Source: Hevea brasiliensis (taxonomy: Eukaryota > Streptophyta > Magnoliopsida > Malpighiales > Euphorbiaceae). From it: a stretch of 64,000 bases of DNA. Every line of letters starts with the position of its first letter. Within the stretch, counting starts at the first letter, position 1. This document shows positions 25,435-37,665 of this stretch, piece by piece. Location: contig NC_079496.1 in assembly GCF_030052815.1 (NCBI RefSeq), forward strand, positions 77,427,652 to 77,491,651. Reading direction: 5' to 3'. Under the pieces are notes generated by a model. It searched no databases and was not told where the DNA came from. It saw nothing but the letters and a program-made list of their open reading frames with translations. The translations under genes and the position numbers were made by a program.

Positions 25435-26915
25435 TGTAACACCCCCGTTGTATAGCCTGGTATATTTCACTATTCCGGAGACCGGTGTCGGTCCGGACAA
25501 TTAATGGGATTAGGGCCACACTTAAGACAACTTGAGAAGCCATAAACACAAATAATTAGTAATGTTTAATTAGTTAACTATAAATAAGAAAAACAGAACA
25601 TAAGAGGTTAAACGAGCCGAGAGTCACAGCGATGAGTGACCTCCTGAACGATCAGCTGAAGTCATTTTAAACTCAAATTTCGAACCGTAAAAAGTGACGC
25701 TGCGGTCCTTAGGACCCTTATGAACACAGTGGAAAAGAGAAAATCATGAAAAAGAGCTGTTAAGTCAGTCAAATAATTAGGTCAGGGAACCGGAAGAAAT
25801 ATTGGATTATTTACAAACCGGGATGAACCGGCGAGGGGCGATTTGGTCAATTGACCCCGAGAGCTGACTCCTGACCTAACTGTCAAATAAAATCAGAGAA
25901 AAGAAAATTTCGGAATCGAGAATTAAATTAAAGAACTAATAGAAAAAAATAAATAGAAAAAAAAAAGAAAAGAAAGAAGTTAGAAAGTCAAAGGTGATGT
26001 CATAAAAGAATTTATTTAAATGAATTATTAAATTGTGACTTTGTGGTCTTCCATAAGCAAAATAAAAAGAAAAGAAATTGGTTTTTTTTTTCTTCTTCAT
26101 TTGCGTTAACCTTCATCTCCTCTCTCATCTCTCTCTTTTTCTTAACTCTCCATCTCCACAAACTCCATTAAAGCTCAATTTTGAGCTTGTATATCATAAA
26201 ATTTCACCATAGAAAAATTAGCCACCATAGTTAAAGCTTATCTAGGCAACTTGAGAAGAGGATTGAGCAAGAAAGAAAGAAAGAAAGAAGAACAAAAGTT
26301 AGGGTTTTGAAGATTTAAGAAAGGTTAGTGTGTTAACTCATTATATTACTTCTTTAAATGCATATGCAATGGTTGACATGAGCTTAGAAGTTATGAAATG
26401 AAATAAAAACATGGGAGAAGGACCAAAATGAAATTTGGGCAGCTTGAGAGGAGTATGATTTACATGAATTTGATGCATTAGAATAAGTTTAAAAGATTTG
26501 ATTAGTGAATGGTTAAGGTTAAGTGCACTAGTTGTGATTTAATGCATGAGATGGAAGAGCTAGGGTTTGAATGTTAGGGTTTTGAGGCAAAATTTTGGCG
26601 AAATGCATAAATGATATCTTGGACCTATTGTGAAGTGAAATAATGGTCAATTATGACCAAATAACTTGTGTGGGAATGATAGAAAACTAAACCAAATTCG
26701 TAGGTCAATGGTCATGCTGCTTGCAGCATGACCAAACCCACTATGAAGGACCAAAACTCAAATTTTACAAGTCCAATTGATATGCCACCAATTGGAGATG
26801 AAAATAGACATAAAAGAGCACAATTTTCATTGAGGAACCATAGCCAAAAACTGACCAAAACTTTGTGAAACAATTGACCAAAGTGAGTTGATAGCAGGCT
26901 GCCACTGCACTAAAC

Positions 26916-26948
26916 TGACCAAATGAACAGTAACTGTTCATTTGGTCA
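26916..26948. repeat. Perfect 33-bp palindrome in LTR D
   Basis: Arms of 16 bp (first arm TGACCAAATGAACAGT) around one central A. It is repeated exactly in the 3' LTR at 46325-46357 and found with a compensated base change in LTR B. Confidence 0.92.
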
Positions 26949-28418
26949 TAACTCGAGCTAGGTAGGTCAAATTGATCTGAAATTTTACCAGCAATTAGAT
27001 ATGATATAGACCTAAAACTTTCATGAAGAACACCAACCCAAATTAGGCCATTAACTCATTCAAATCATTGAGCAAAATTAAAATTACTGTATTGAAACTC
27101 TGCAGAATTTTCAGTTGAGCAGCAAGGTTTGGATGGCTATAACTCTCTCTAGAAAACTCGGATTTAGGCAATTCTTGAACCGATGGAAACCTAAGACATA
27201 GTAGAACATTTCATCTGAAGAAAGTTAGACCAAATTATGAACTTAACTTGATCAAATTATTAACCAAAGTTGGACCAAAAATCTGCCAGAACCAAAATCT
27301 CAGTATGAACAGTACACGTGAACAGTAAAATTATTTTGGCCATAACTTGAGCTACAAAACTCCTATTGAGGTGTTCCAAAAATGAGAATACACTTAAGAC
27401 AATAAGGAACATTTTCTGTGAAGGAAGTTTTGTCAAATTCCAACAGTAGATCGACCAATGGAACAGTGCAACTTCGGAGAACCAAAACCGAAAATTGGCA
27501 ATTTTGCCAAAATGACCTAAGCTTTAAACAAATGACCAAAACCAACAAGTTTGGTGACCAAAATGTGGTATGTGGGTGAAGTTGGAGTTCCCATACCCAT
27601 TAAGCCTTAGAAAGTCAATAATTTGACTTGAATAGTGCAGTGAATAGTAACTCGAAACACAAAATTTCAAGAACGTCGAATTTAACATGTTAGAGCTAGG
27701 TAAATGTGAAGTTAAGTTTATTTTGGATTTATTTTAAGTTTTAGTACTGAAACATTGGAAAATTTCGTGTTTCAGTGGAAAAGAATACCGGGACAGAACC
27801 CGAGGAGTCGAGTCAAGGCCAACAGGCGACTCGTTTGAGGTTTGTGCACAATAAACCCTATTTAAGCATTTTATCTTTGAAAAATTGATTTATTACGCAT
27901 TATGAATTTATGAACTTTTGTGTTGCCACCTTGTGATCAAATTGTAACTTTGGAAATGGATTTGGTTTTTGTATGCAATATTTGAATGAAATGTTTGAAA
28001 CGAATTTTTGATTCACACTTAGCATGACAGTTACTTATTATTCCTCCTCCATTTATGGGGTTGAGATCGTTTATTTTCCTCCCTCTCTGGCTTGCCAGTT
28101 GAGGTTGTAGATCGGATGAGTACTCATTAGCTAGCTAGCCACCTCCCTCATTGGTTTCGATTAATGGGGTTGAGATTGCTTTGTCGTGGTGTACAACACG
28201 GCATTGATCAGAAATTTTGTGTCATGGCTTAAGTTGTGTATGTCTTTGGCAACACTGTGTTTATGCAATTGTTTGACTAAACTGTTGTTTGATATATTAT
28301 TTGACAAAATGAGTTGTTATGAGCTTTGATATTTGCGAAATGTGATTGTGAAGTATTCAAATTATGTTTCATCAATAAATAATTTATGTATCGCATTTTA
28401 AATCTTTATTGTGCACCA

Positions 28419-28460
28419 CTGAGTATGTTTATACTCAGCGATAGTTTAATTTACTGTCGC
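28419..28460 (+). promoter_or_regulatory. Twin hairpins in LTR D
   Basis: Hairpin 1: CTGAGTAT-GTTT-ATACTCAG (8-bp perfect stem). Hairpin 2: GCGATAG-9 nt-CTGTCGC (7 pairs with one G-U), sharing the G at 28438. Repeated at 47828-47869. The position is in the distal part of the LTR, about 650 bp before its end, preceded by GTGCACCA. Possible roles are RNA 3'-end formation, dimerisation or packaging; none can be shown here. Confidence 0.65.
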
Positions 28461-29120
28461 AGATAAAAGCAAGGAGAAAGCAGCAGAGCGAGCTGCAAGA
28501 TTGACAAGATCTTTTTGATCCCTTTTTGTACGGGTATTGTTTTATACCCTTATGGTTATTTTGATGTAAATACTGTAATGTCATAAGTATCAATGCAAAT
28601 TGAGCAGTTGTAAATAAACTATAATAATATTATTTTAGATTTTCTTCTGTAAATTTGATATTTGTACATATGGATTTTCTGCCTTATGTTTTGTGAATGG
28701 AATTATTGAACATACTGAGTTGACAAATTTGACTTGGATTGTGAAACTGTTTTGGAATGGATTTACTTGAGTTGAATTGTGAATTATTGGAGGTTGGGAG
28801 TTGTAAAATAGTTTTAGAAGTGCTTTTTACAGGTATTTGAAGAACTGGTTTCTCAAAATACAGAGGGAACTCTGTCAAAATTTTTATAAAATTTGCGACA
28901 AAATTTGAATGGACAAAAATTTTTATTAGTATTTAAACTTTGAATAAATGGTTTTTAATTCTTACCAAAATGCTCACCACTTCCAAAATGTAAGAAAATT
29001 GTTTTAAAATCCCTTGTAGGGTACTTAATGAGTTATCGGTAGGCGAAGTTCGGTAGTTCATTAAGTATTCTACGGGAGCATGTTATGCCTTACGGAGGGG
29101 TAAGGTGTGACATGTTTTAG

Positions 29121-29132
29121 TGGTATCAGAGC
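29121..29132 (+). promoter_or_regulatory. Gypsy D primer-binding site
   Basis: TGGTATCAGAGC, complement of the initiator tRNA-Met 3' end, 8 nt after the LTR. Confidence 0.92.
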
Positions 29133-29301
29133 ATGGTTTTGCAATAAATTTTGACTATGCATGTGAATATTTCTCTGATAAGTACAACTGCTCAAGTGTC
29201 TTTAATTGATACATATGACATATTTACATCATGAATATGCACTAACGGAGGTCAACCTCCTTGTGTTTGGTCTCAGGAAGTAGAAAATTGTGAAAAACGG
29301 A

Positions 29302-30809
29302 ATGGAAGAAGGAGATCATTCCGAAGAACAATCTGTTGAGGCTGAGGTTCAAGGGGAAGCCCCAGTACTCCAGAATGTGAGTGGGTCAGCCACTCCGGCT
29401 CCTGCTCCAGCACCGTAGTTTCCTGCTCAATTTATGCAGCAGATGGCTGCCTTCTTTCAGCAAATGGCGGGTAATGTGCCGCCCCAAGCTCAGATGCCAA
29501 TACCTGTAGCCCAACCACAAATTTCTCACCAAGAAGATGAAAAATTGATGAAATTTGGGGGCACCGAGTTTAAAGGCACTGTGGATCCACTGGAAGCAGA
29601 ACAGTGGTTGGAAAGAATGGAACGGGTTTTTAGAAAGCTGCAGTGTACAGAAGAAATGAAGTTTGAGTATTCTGTCTCCTTATTACAAGGGGATTACCAT
29701 CCCCCACAGCCTGGTGGAGCCACCTGTGTTAACCTGGTCAGACTTCTTGAGGGAGTTCCGACAGAAATGGGTTCCCGATGCATATGTGGACATGAAGTTG
29801 CAAGAATTCTTGAGTTTGAAACAAGGAAATCGAACTGTAGCAGAATATGAGAGAGATTTTTCAAGACTAAGCCACTATGCTGGAAGCTTAGTCTCCACCC
29901 CCAGAGACAGATGCAAGAAGTTTGAGTCCGGGCTAAGGCAGAGTCTGAGAATGCAAGTTGTGGGATTCAGACATCAGAATTTTGCCAAATTGATCTCACA
30001 GGCCCTAGAACTAGAAAGGATAGAATCAGAAGGGGCAGTGAAGAAGGGTCCACAAGAGAAAACTGAAAAGACTACTGAACAAGCATCTGGAAGTGGTTCT
30101 GGGAAGAGGAAACAGTTTGGGGGATCTAGCTCCCGTAGAGGCAGAGGCAGATTTTCTGGCCAAAGACCACCCTGCAGTCACAGACCAGTGAGCACCCCGA
30201 GGATCTCTATCGGTCCGGCAGTGTGAAACGTGTGGTAGAACACATGGTGGGGTTTGTTTCAAGGCTACTGGTGCATGTTTTAACTGTGGAGGAAGCGGAC
30301 ATTTCGCTAAGGATTGCACTAGTCCGCGCCGGTCTGGATCTTTCACTACATCTGAAGGATCAGCTCAAGTCTCTGCACCCAGAGGGTCACAGTCAGCTGC
30401 TAGAGGCAGAGGCAGAGGTAGGGGTCCTGGTAACACCCCTGGAAGTCAGAGCACTGTTAACCAGCCAACATCCAGTGGCGCACCAGTTAGAGTGTATACC
30501 ATGCGCCAGAGGGAGGAAGCTGAAACATCAGATGTTGTAGCTGGTAATTTCTCCATCCTTGACCAAGATGTGTATGTGTTATTTGATCCTGGCTCCACAC
30601 ATTCATATGTTAGTGCTAGTGTGATGTGTTCTACTGCTATTCAGTGTGTACCAATGGACTATGATGTGTTAGTAACTAGTCCATTAGGCCAGGAGGTCAG
30701 GGTAAATAGGCTGTATAGAGACTGTCCTTTGGTGATCCAAGGACACACTTTTTTGTCTGATTTAATTGAAATGCCCTTCAGAGATTATGACATTATCTTG
30801 GGCATGGAT
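29302..30809 (+). pseudogene. gag: Gypsy D gag and protease N-terminal half
   Basis: Starts MEEGDHSEEQSVEAEVQ. A TAG at 29416-29418 interrupts the Pro/Ala-rich N-terminus. The gag core follows (EQWLERMERVF, FEYSVSLLQGD). About 19 nt are lost near 29693 relative to A (codons for AYDWWKT), shifting frame. The core then continues (TIPHSLVEPPVLTWSDFL, REFRQKWVP, VAEYERDFSRLSHYA) to a Ser/Gly/Arg-rich linker. After another shift near 30215 come CETCGRTHGG, the intact knuckle CFNCGGSGHFAKDC and an RGRG linker. The protease has LFDPGSTHSYVS (about 30590) and stops at IILGMD, where gypsy E inserted. Gag forms the particle; protease would mature it. Confidence 0.9.
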
Positions 30810-33746
30810 TGTAACACCCCAAAGTTCGATAGTGCGTTCTGCTGTTCCGGTGACCAGTGCTGTCCGGACAGCTAGGATGCCTAGAACTACACTTTGACAC
30901 GAGGGAGGAGACATAAAATAATGAAATACAAGAAAAGAAAATACAAGAAAAACAAAGGAAAAATAATAGCAAAGAAATGTGATCAAGTTAAGCGTAGGAA
31001 ACCTAGCGATGGGTGATCAGACCAGGAAGTCACGGCGTGGACCGTTGACTAGCTACGGATCATGGGAACCCGGAAAATATTTTAGGACTTAAATAGAACC
31101 TTATTGAAGTATAAATCTCATTAGAAAGATTAAAGAAAAATTAAATAATTAGTACAAAGAAAAGTGAGAAATCGAAAAGCATAAAATACGGTTTCTGAAA
31201 AATCGAACGAATCTAACAGGGCATTATGGTCATTTGACACCCCGAATTGTCTTTTGACCTAAATGTCCATTAAAAATAAATAGTATTACACTTAGAAAAT
31301 AAAATGAAAAATTAGTTTAGTGGTGCCTAAAATAAATAGTGGAAATCATGGGTTAAATGTGGAATAAGTGGGAGTTAAGTTTATAATATGATTAAATTTA
31401 TGAGTGGACCACTAATGCATAAAATAAACACATAAATATGGCTGAAGTAAGTCCACTAACCAGCTGAAATATCATCTTCCTCATATTCTCTCAAGAATGC
31501 CGAATTGAAGAACACAAAAACCTCCATGGCCATTTTGGGTAAAGCTTGATCCATCCTCCATTTTCAACTCCAAGCTCTTAGGTTCCTTCACAAAAAATGG
31601 TCTACACATCACAAGGAAGATATTGATACCAATTTTGAGAAGCTTGGTGAAGGTTTAGCAAGTTACAATCAAAGGTAAGTTTACATTTTTTGAGAATTTC
31701 TTTGTTAAAGTTTATGTTCATGTTATGGGTGTTAGTTTGGTGAAGGAAAATTTTGAGTTTGAAGGGTTATTGTTGTTTTCATTTTGGACAGCCATGAGTC
31801 ACGTTTTTGATGAGGTATTTGTGCATATAATTGATGAGAAATAATGTTAATCATGGTGATTTAGTAACTTAGTGAATTATTTCATGTTTATATGGTGAAT
31901 TATGCACTTTGATGGAAATTGGTATATGGGACGGCAATGTGATGTTGAAGAATGGTTTGTGGCAGCTTGTGGACACTTGAGGAATGGTATATATTGAAGG
32001 AAGTGTGGGCAGAATATTGACCTAGAAGGATTGATGATATGTATGTAAATTAACATTGTAAAGTGTATGTAAAGTTTGTAATGTTTAGGTGTGTTTGTAA
32101 TGGTACTTAGAAAATGTAATTGTGAATGATATTTGGTGTGTTGAGGGTGATTGGAATCTGCCCAAAATAATGCTAATGTAATGTAGAAAATGCTTTTGGT
32201 AATGTGCCAAAACAGTTTGGTAGGTAAGTAAACAAATGGCAAAGGTAAGTGTGTGTTTGAAGTTGGGGTGTGAAATGCATATTGAGGGCAGTGTATATTT
32301 TAGCCTATAACCTTGAATGTGTAACCTCAATTGGTATGAGACCAATTTGAGGTGAAACTAGGCACAAAATGTGCCAACTTTCATTGAGAAACCATGCCAA
32401 AATTCTGCTTGCAAGGTGACCTAAAAAAATGACCAATTCGGATTAGGTGCAATTAGGACCTGAAAAATGACCAATTGGGCAGCAGTGAGTGTTTAGGCCA
32501 TAACTCACTCAAACCAGGCCCAATTGACCTGAAATTTTGACCAAGAATAGTTAAGACCCATACCTACAAGTCTTATGAAGACACCAAAGCCCAGAAATGA
32601 CCATAAGCAAGTCAAACAACTTGCACAAGTTCGGGTCCAAAAACTGGCCGAACCAGAATTGACCAATTTGACCTAAAATTGACCTAAAATGGTACCACTT
32701 GACCAGCAATAGTGTAATGACCATAACTTGGTCTACTTAACTCGGATTGACCTGAAATTTTGCACCGCGTGCAATAAGACCTAGATCTACAAGTTTGTAG
32801 TTTCGACCGAGACCCAAAAACCGAGGAAACTAGATCGTCCGGTTAGGTCAAACCAGTGTCCCGGAATCCAGCAATTTGCATTAAAATGCACTAAACAAGG
32901 AAATGACTTTGGTAAAACATACCAAACCTAAAACCCTATCGAATATGACATATTAATGACACTAAGACCTAATTTACCTAAAACGCAACGAGGGTCGGTA
33001 TATTAGGTGATTAAGTGAATAATTGAGTTCAGTGCATTATTTACCAAACACCATCGATAGAGACAGTTTAAATTAGTACTGAAACACTTCAAATTGTGTT
33101 TCTCAGTTATCAAAGACTCAGGAAAAGGGAAGGAAACACTGAGTCCAGATCAGGGAGACAGTCATCAGAGGTTTGTGCACAACTAGTTTTTAACTGATTT
33201 TGTTTTGAATATTTCATATGATTAAATGATATATTTTTCTTATGAATTATGTTTAACAAGCATTGGATTTAATTCCATGATTATTGAAAATTGTTATTGT
33301 ATGTATGAATTTGGCTTTGTGAAATGGTATTTCCATAAGTATTAAGCATTGTTATGGATTAAGTAAATTATGTTTTGGAAAATTTTGATAGAATATGTTT
33401 TGAATTGTGATGGTAATATTCATGGAAAAAATGAAAACTTTATTATTTGAATTGTGATGAGCATAAAAATTATTGGATATTGGAATTGACTTTGAATCGA
33501 ATTATATTGTGATTTATGCTCGCTAAAAGGATTGTGATATTGTTTTATATCTCACTATAGATGCTTGACTAGGTTATTACCCGTCTCTCTCATTTGTTGA
33601 GAAGACAATGGAGTGAGTTGTGTTTTGATTACCATGGTATGCGTGCAGGCTTAGATTCTCCTCCGATTTGAGGTTAGATCTAAGTTTATTTTATCGTTAT
33701 GGCCCTTGCGGAAGATTCATTATTGTGATGGTGCATGCACGATGAT

Positions 33747-33948
33747 TCGACCTCCCGACCATAGGGAGTTAGAATCAGATTCGACCTCCCCGACCATAGG
33801 GAGTTAGAATCACATCGAATATGGCCCTTTCGGATTAGTCTTGCATATTAGTGAGATAAAGATTGATTTTTGAGATACAGTATGATTTTTGAGATACAGT
33901 ATGATTTTTGAGATACATAATGATTTTTGAGATACAGAATGGCTTTTG
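33747..33948 (+). repeat. Two short tandem arrays in LTR E
   Basis: 33747-33815 holds two 34-35 bp units, each with CTCCC-GACCATA-GGGAG able to fold. 33863-33948 holds four units of about 19-20 bp built on GATTTTTGAGATACA. Both arrays recur in the 3' LTR (about 40594-40660 and 40706-40788), where unit sequence differs most between the two LTRs. Confidence 0.85.
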
Positions 33949-34194
33949 AATGGTAAGAAATTGTGATTTCAATTATGGTTTATGTATAATTGATTTTGTT
34001 GGAATTACTTAAATGGATAGTCATGATTTGATAAATTGAATTTTGTGCTCCAAGTCATTTATACAAATGATTTACATTATTGGCAATGAATATTTTGAGT
34101 TTTGGAATTTGATCAGTATTCAGATTCTCAAATTATTTACTGTAAAATTTGTCAATGTATATTGTACTATGTTTTAAATTATAGTTGTGCACCA

Positions 34195-34235
34195 CTGAGT
34201 TCACCACTCAGCGATAGCTTTGCATGCTGTCGCAG
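34195..34235 (+). promoter_or_regulatory. Twin hairpins in LTR E
   Basis: Hairpin 1: CTGAGT-TCACC-ACTCAG (34195-34211). Hairpin 2: GCGATAG...CTGTCGC (34211-34233). Exact copy at 41035-41073 in the 3' LTR. Same position and pairing as in D with a different loop and stem length. Confidence 0.65.
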
Positions 34236-34855
34236 GTAAGAAGAGCATAGAGCAGTGAGTAAGTTTCTTTGAGGACATTTTCATATCAGCTCCAGGTATA
34301 TCATAGGTATACCCATGTACATAGGTTTTGATGTATGCATGTAATAATATGTATGTAAATTATTTGAGCAGTTGTATAGAAACTCTTGTAAAATATTTTG
34401 GTATGTAATTAAATGTAAATTATCGTGAATGTAAATATGAGATTTCATTTACTTAAATAGTTTTGTATTATATTTCTTGTATCTCAGTCTTTGAAAAATC
34501 ACTATGGATTTGAATTGAGAAATATGTTGTGTTGAGAAATATATTGGAGATGAGATTTGCAAATACATATTGAAGTGCTTTTCTGAGTTTCAAGAACTGC
34601 TTTATCCAAAATACAGATGGCACTCTGCCAAAATTTTCTGAAACTCCAATTAAGTCAAATGTGTCGCTTTATCACTTCAAAAAAGTTTTTTTAACACTGT
34701 AAATAGTGCTCACCACTGTAAAAGAAGTAAGAAAAGTTTTGAAAATCCCTTGTAGTGTATTTAATGGGTTATCAGTAGACGGAGTTGGTAATTCATTAGG
34801 TATACTACGGGATCATGTTATGCCTTACAGAGGGGTAGGGTGTGACATGTTTTAG

Positions 34856-34867
34856 TGGTATCAGAGC
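34856..34867 (+). promoter_or_regulatory. Gypsy E primer-binding site
   Basis: TGGTATCAGAGC, initiator tRNA-Met complement, 8 nt after the LTR. Confidence 0.92.
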
Positions 34868-35033
34868 AATGGTTTTAAAGTAAATTTTGAACTGTGAATT
34901 TGAAATCTTTTTGTCGGTAACTACAACTGCTCAAATGTTTGATACATATAGTACATTTACATCATAAATATGAACTAATGGAGAGGAATCTCCTTATGTT
35001 GGTTGTACAGGAATAGAAAATTCTGTGAAAAGA

Positions 35034-35564
35034 ATGGAAGAGAAGAATGAGACAATAGAACAGTCTGTGATGGCAGAAGAACAAGCTGAGGCCCCAGCTC
35101 CACAAAGTGTCGAAGGCCCGACTATACCAGTTTTACCGGTACAAATTACTGCACAAATGGCCCAGCAAATGGCCACTTTCTTCCAACAAATGGCTGATAA
35201 TCTGTCAGCCCAAGCCCAAGTACAGACCCAACCCCCACAAGGGCAGTGTGAAATGGAAAAGAGGGAGAAACCTATGGGTCAGAGCTCGAACAGTAATTTG
35301 AGAAAGAGAAAAGAATTTGAGGAACCCCGAGCTCAAGGATATGATAGAGGTGGATCAGTAAGACAGAGACCATCAAGGTCCAGTCGTCGAACAACTAGAA
35401 GTTCCTACCCTTCCCGCCAATGTGAAACTTGTAGAAGATATCATGGTGGGATATGCTATAAGGCGTCTGGAGCCTGCTACAATTGTGGAAAACTTGGACA
35501 CTTTACTAAAGATTGTACTAAACCACCTCGACCGCTTCTGGATTTCATGCACCGTCATCAATGA
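35034..35564 (+). pseudogene. gag: Gypsy E shortened gag lacking the capsid core
   Basis: An uninterrupted frame of 176 codons starts MEEKNETIEQSVMAEE; an upstream in-frame GTG is not a credible start. The N-terminus matches A and D (FFQQMADNLSAQAQ corresponds to their FFQQMAGN). The frame then jumps from QPPQGQ directly into the basic linker, missing the whole gag core (roughly 170 residues in A). It ends with CETCRRYHGG and an intact zinc knuckle CYNCGKLGHFTKDC. The frame stays open although the core is gone. It could encode a small basic RNA-binding protein, but no evidence of function is visible. Called a pseudogene because the particle-forming domain is missing. Confidence 0.8.
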
Positions 35565-36560
35565 GTCAAGATAGAATTAGAGTTGGTACTCCTCACCACT
35601 ATAACACGTTGAATCAACCCGAATATGGTAGCACACCGATCGAGCGTCCACTATGCGCCAAGGAGAAAGAGCGAAACTTGATGTAGCTTTGGTAAGTTCT
35701 TAATTTTTGAAAGAAACAATTAGTTATTATTTGATCCCAGCACTACTTAATTGTGTGTTAGTGTCAGAACTATATGTTCTGTTGCTATTCCCTTACAGGA
35801 GAATAAATTTGATGCGTTAGTGACTAGTCTTTCAGGATCAAAACTACAATAACAAGTATGATTGACACTAATTTTGGAAGAATTGTTAACTAAAAGAATT
35901 GGGATATTGTAATCAGAATCGGTTTAGGATATTAGTGGATTCGAGAAAGATAAGATGTTAGGAAACCTAGTCCATGAGGTTATAACGTAGTGACTATATA
36001 ATGTTCTCAATATTTGTATTGTAAGCTGCAGATTACAGTACCGACACGGGATTATTGTGTAGAGCTACGTGCTTCCTCGTAGTACAATAAATTAAGAAAA
36101 TTTGTAAGTAATCTATAATCGACACAGTTGCGCCCGAATAAAGTACTATTACGGGAAATAAATGTGAAAATTTTAGTCAGAAATTTAAGACTTCAGAACT
36201 AGCCTATCAAACGACTACACTTGTAAGGTAACTAGAGTCAGTGACTCAGTTATATTAATGTGAATTACCTGTACCACAGTAATTGCTATAAGCTTAGAGA
36301 TATCAATACGACTTATCATCCTCAGATGGATGGACAGTCGAAACAAGTGATTCAGGTAAATTTTAAAACTCATTGAGTTTCTATAAATAATGAAATGAAA
36401 TGATAATAATAACCTGTAATACGTGATAAGCCCTCGAGAATATACTGAGAACTTGTGTCGTTGAATCCGAGGGGAGATGGGACAGATAAATCCCACTAAT
36501 AGAATTTGTATACATTAATAAGTGTCAAGCTAGCATACAAGTGGCACCCTATGAAAACAT
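35565..36560 (+). pseudogene. pol: Gypsy E diverged protease and integrase remnants
   Basis: A heavily decayed stretch with no long frame. Around 35650-35850 broken protease text is visible (TMRQGERAK, then FDP...VSVRTICSVAIP, FDALVTSLSG), matching the protease of A and D with many changes. Around 36303-36357 it reads NTTYHPQMDGQSKQVIQ, and around 36435-36545 LRTCVVESEGRWDR, PLIEFVYINKCQASI, VAPYE, which is the integrase Glu region of a divergent relative. I recognise nothing in about 35870-36290, and no RT. It stops matching that relative near 36560, where sequence closely like D begins. Confidence 0.6.
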
Positions 36561-37619
36561 TATAAGGGAATAGATAACTATGGATTTTGTGATGAGACTT
36601 CCGAGGACACAGAATAGTCATGATGCAGTATGGGTTATAATTGATAGACTAACCAAGTCCGCTCACTTTTTGCCGTTCGATGGACTATAGCACGAAAGAT
36701 TGGCGGATTGTACATATATTAAATTGTAAAATTGCATGGAGTGCCAGTATCAATTGTGTCTGACAGAGATCCTAGGTTCACTTCTAGATTTTGGGGTAGT
36801 CTTCAGAGAGCCCTAGGAACTAGATTGAACTTCAAAGACAAAGATTCCACCCACGCATGCATGGCCAACCTGAAAGAGTTATTCAGATATTAGAGGATAT
36901 GCTACGGGCTTGTGTGATTGAGTTTGAAGGTAGTTGGGATACACACTTGCCTTTGATTGAGTTTGCTTATAACAACAGCTACCAATCAAGCATTGGGATG
37001 CCTCCATATGAAGCTTTGTATGGCGTAAAGTGCGTAACTCCCTATGTTGGGATGAAATTGGTGAAAGAAAGATGATTGGGCAGAAATTGTTCACAGACAT
37101 AGGAAAAGATCAAATTGATCGAGAGATAGACTCAAGGCTGCGTCAGACCGTCAGAAGTCCTATGTTGATCTGAAGAGAAGAGATATTGAGTATGCAATGG
37201 GTGATAAGGTAGTCCTCAAAGTTTCTCCTTGGAAGAGGATTATGAGATTTGGCAGAAAGGGGAAACTGAGTCCTCGTTTCATCGGATCATATGAGGTTTT
37301 GGAAAGAGTGGGTCCTTTGGCATATCGGTTGGCATTACCTCCAGAGTTAGCAAGGATACACAATGTCTTCCATGTGTCCATATTAAGGAGGTACAGATCA
37401 GACCCATCTCATGTACTATCAGTTGAAGAGATTGAAGTAAATCCAGACCTCTCATATGAGGAAGAACCCATAAAAATTCTGGCTTATGAGGTGAAGCAGC
37501 TGAGGAACAAACAGATACCCCTGGTTAAAGTGCTGTGGAACCATCATTCAGGCCAGGAAGCTACTTGGGAACGTGAAGAGGATATGAGGAGACAGCACCC
37601 ACAGCTGTTCAGAGACTAA
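36561..37619 (+). pseudogene. pol: Gypsy E second integrase piece with chromodomain
   Basis: Closely like D from TMDFVMRLPRTQNSHDAVWVI (first Asp) through VSDRDPRF (out of frame, about 36755), [25 protein letters not shown] (36857 on), the GPY/F module (SPRFIGSYEVLERVG) and the chromodomain tail (VKVLWNHHSGQEATWE) to a TAA at 37617-37619. Several frame changes occur between 36680 and 37190, but the last 140 codons are intact. It repeats the Glu region already present in the diverged piece upstream, so integrase text occurs twice in one element. Confidence 0.85.
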
Positions 37620-37628
37620 TGCCAGGTA

Positions 37629-37664
37629 AAATTTCGAGACGAAATTTATTTAAGGGGGGGAGAA
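37629..37664 (+). promoter_or_regulatory. Gypsy E post-pol hairpin and polypurine tract
   Basis: AAATTTCG-AGA-CGAAATTT (37629-37647) lies 9 nt after the stop codon, followed by the polypurine tract AAGGGGGGGAGAA (37652-37664) against the 3' LTR. Confidence 0.85.
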
Positions 37665-37665
37665 T

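Larger units (their letters stand above)
25435..29112 (+). repeat. Gypsy D 5' LTR
   Basis: 3678 bp, TGTAACACCCCCGTTG...GTAAGGTGTGACA. It contains a CT-rich tract (about 26080-26165), a GAAA microsatellite (about 26268-26290), donor AAG|GTTAGTG at 26324, the 33-bp palindrome at 26916-26948, the twin hairpins at 28419-28460 and blocks shared with LTR A (GAGTACTCAT, TAGCTAGCTAG near 28118-28140). No gene seen. Confidence 0.95.
26324..29276 (+). other. Putative leader intron of gypsy D
   Basis: Donor AAGAAAG|GTTAGTG at LTR position 890 and acceptor TTGTGTTTGGTCTCAG (ending 29276), 25 nt before the gag ATG at 29302. Predicted intron is 2953 bp, containing the PBS and the twin hairpins. Not supported by transcripts here. 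Confidence 0.5.
30810..34847 (+). repeat. Gypsy E 5' LTR
   Basis: 4038 bp, TGTAACACCCCAAAG...GTAGGGTGTGACA. It has a short extra AAATACAAGAAAAGA repeat unit near 30925-30950 that the 3' LTR lacks, repeated text modules with ACCTGAAATTTT (around 32530 and 32750), donor at 31675, tandem repeats at 33747-33948 and twin hairpins at 34195-34235. Antisense open frames around 31877-32345 recur in the 3' LTR and are not genes. Confidence 0.95.
31675..35010 (+). other. Putative leader intron of gypsy E
   Basis: Donor AATCAAAG|GTAAGTTT (LTR position 866) and acceptor TGTTGGTTGTACAG (ending 35010), 23 nt before the ATG at 35034. Predicted length is 3336 bp. Same layout as in A, B and D. Confidence 0.5.

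Noticed and set aside
29121..29132. tRNA-like TGGTATCAGAGC words before several gag genes
   Set aside because: They are primer-binding sites complementary to a tRNA end. No cloverleaf surrounds them, so they are not tRNA genes.
31877..32345. 121- and 86-codon antisense frames in LTR E, repeated at 38730-39198
   Set aside because: The similarity between copies is due to LTR identity. No recognisable domain and they run against the element.
33747..33948. Short regularly spaced repeats resembling a CRISPR array
   Set aside because: Only two to four units with no unique spacers, inside an LTR and repeated in the partner LTR.
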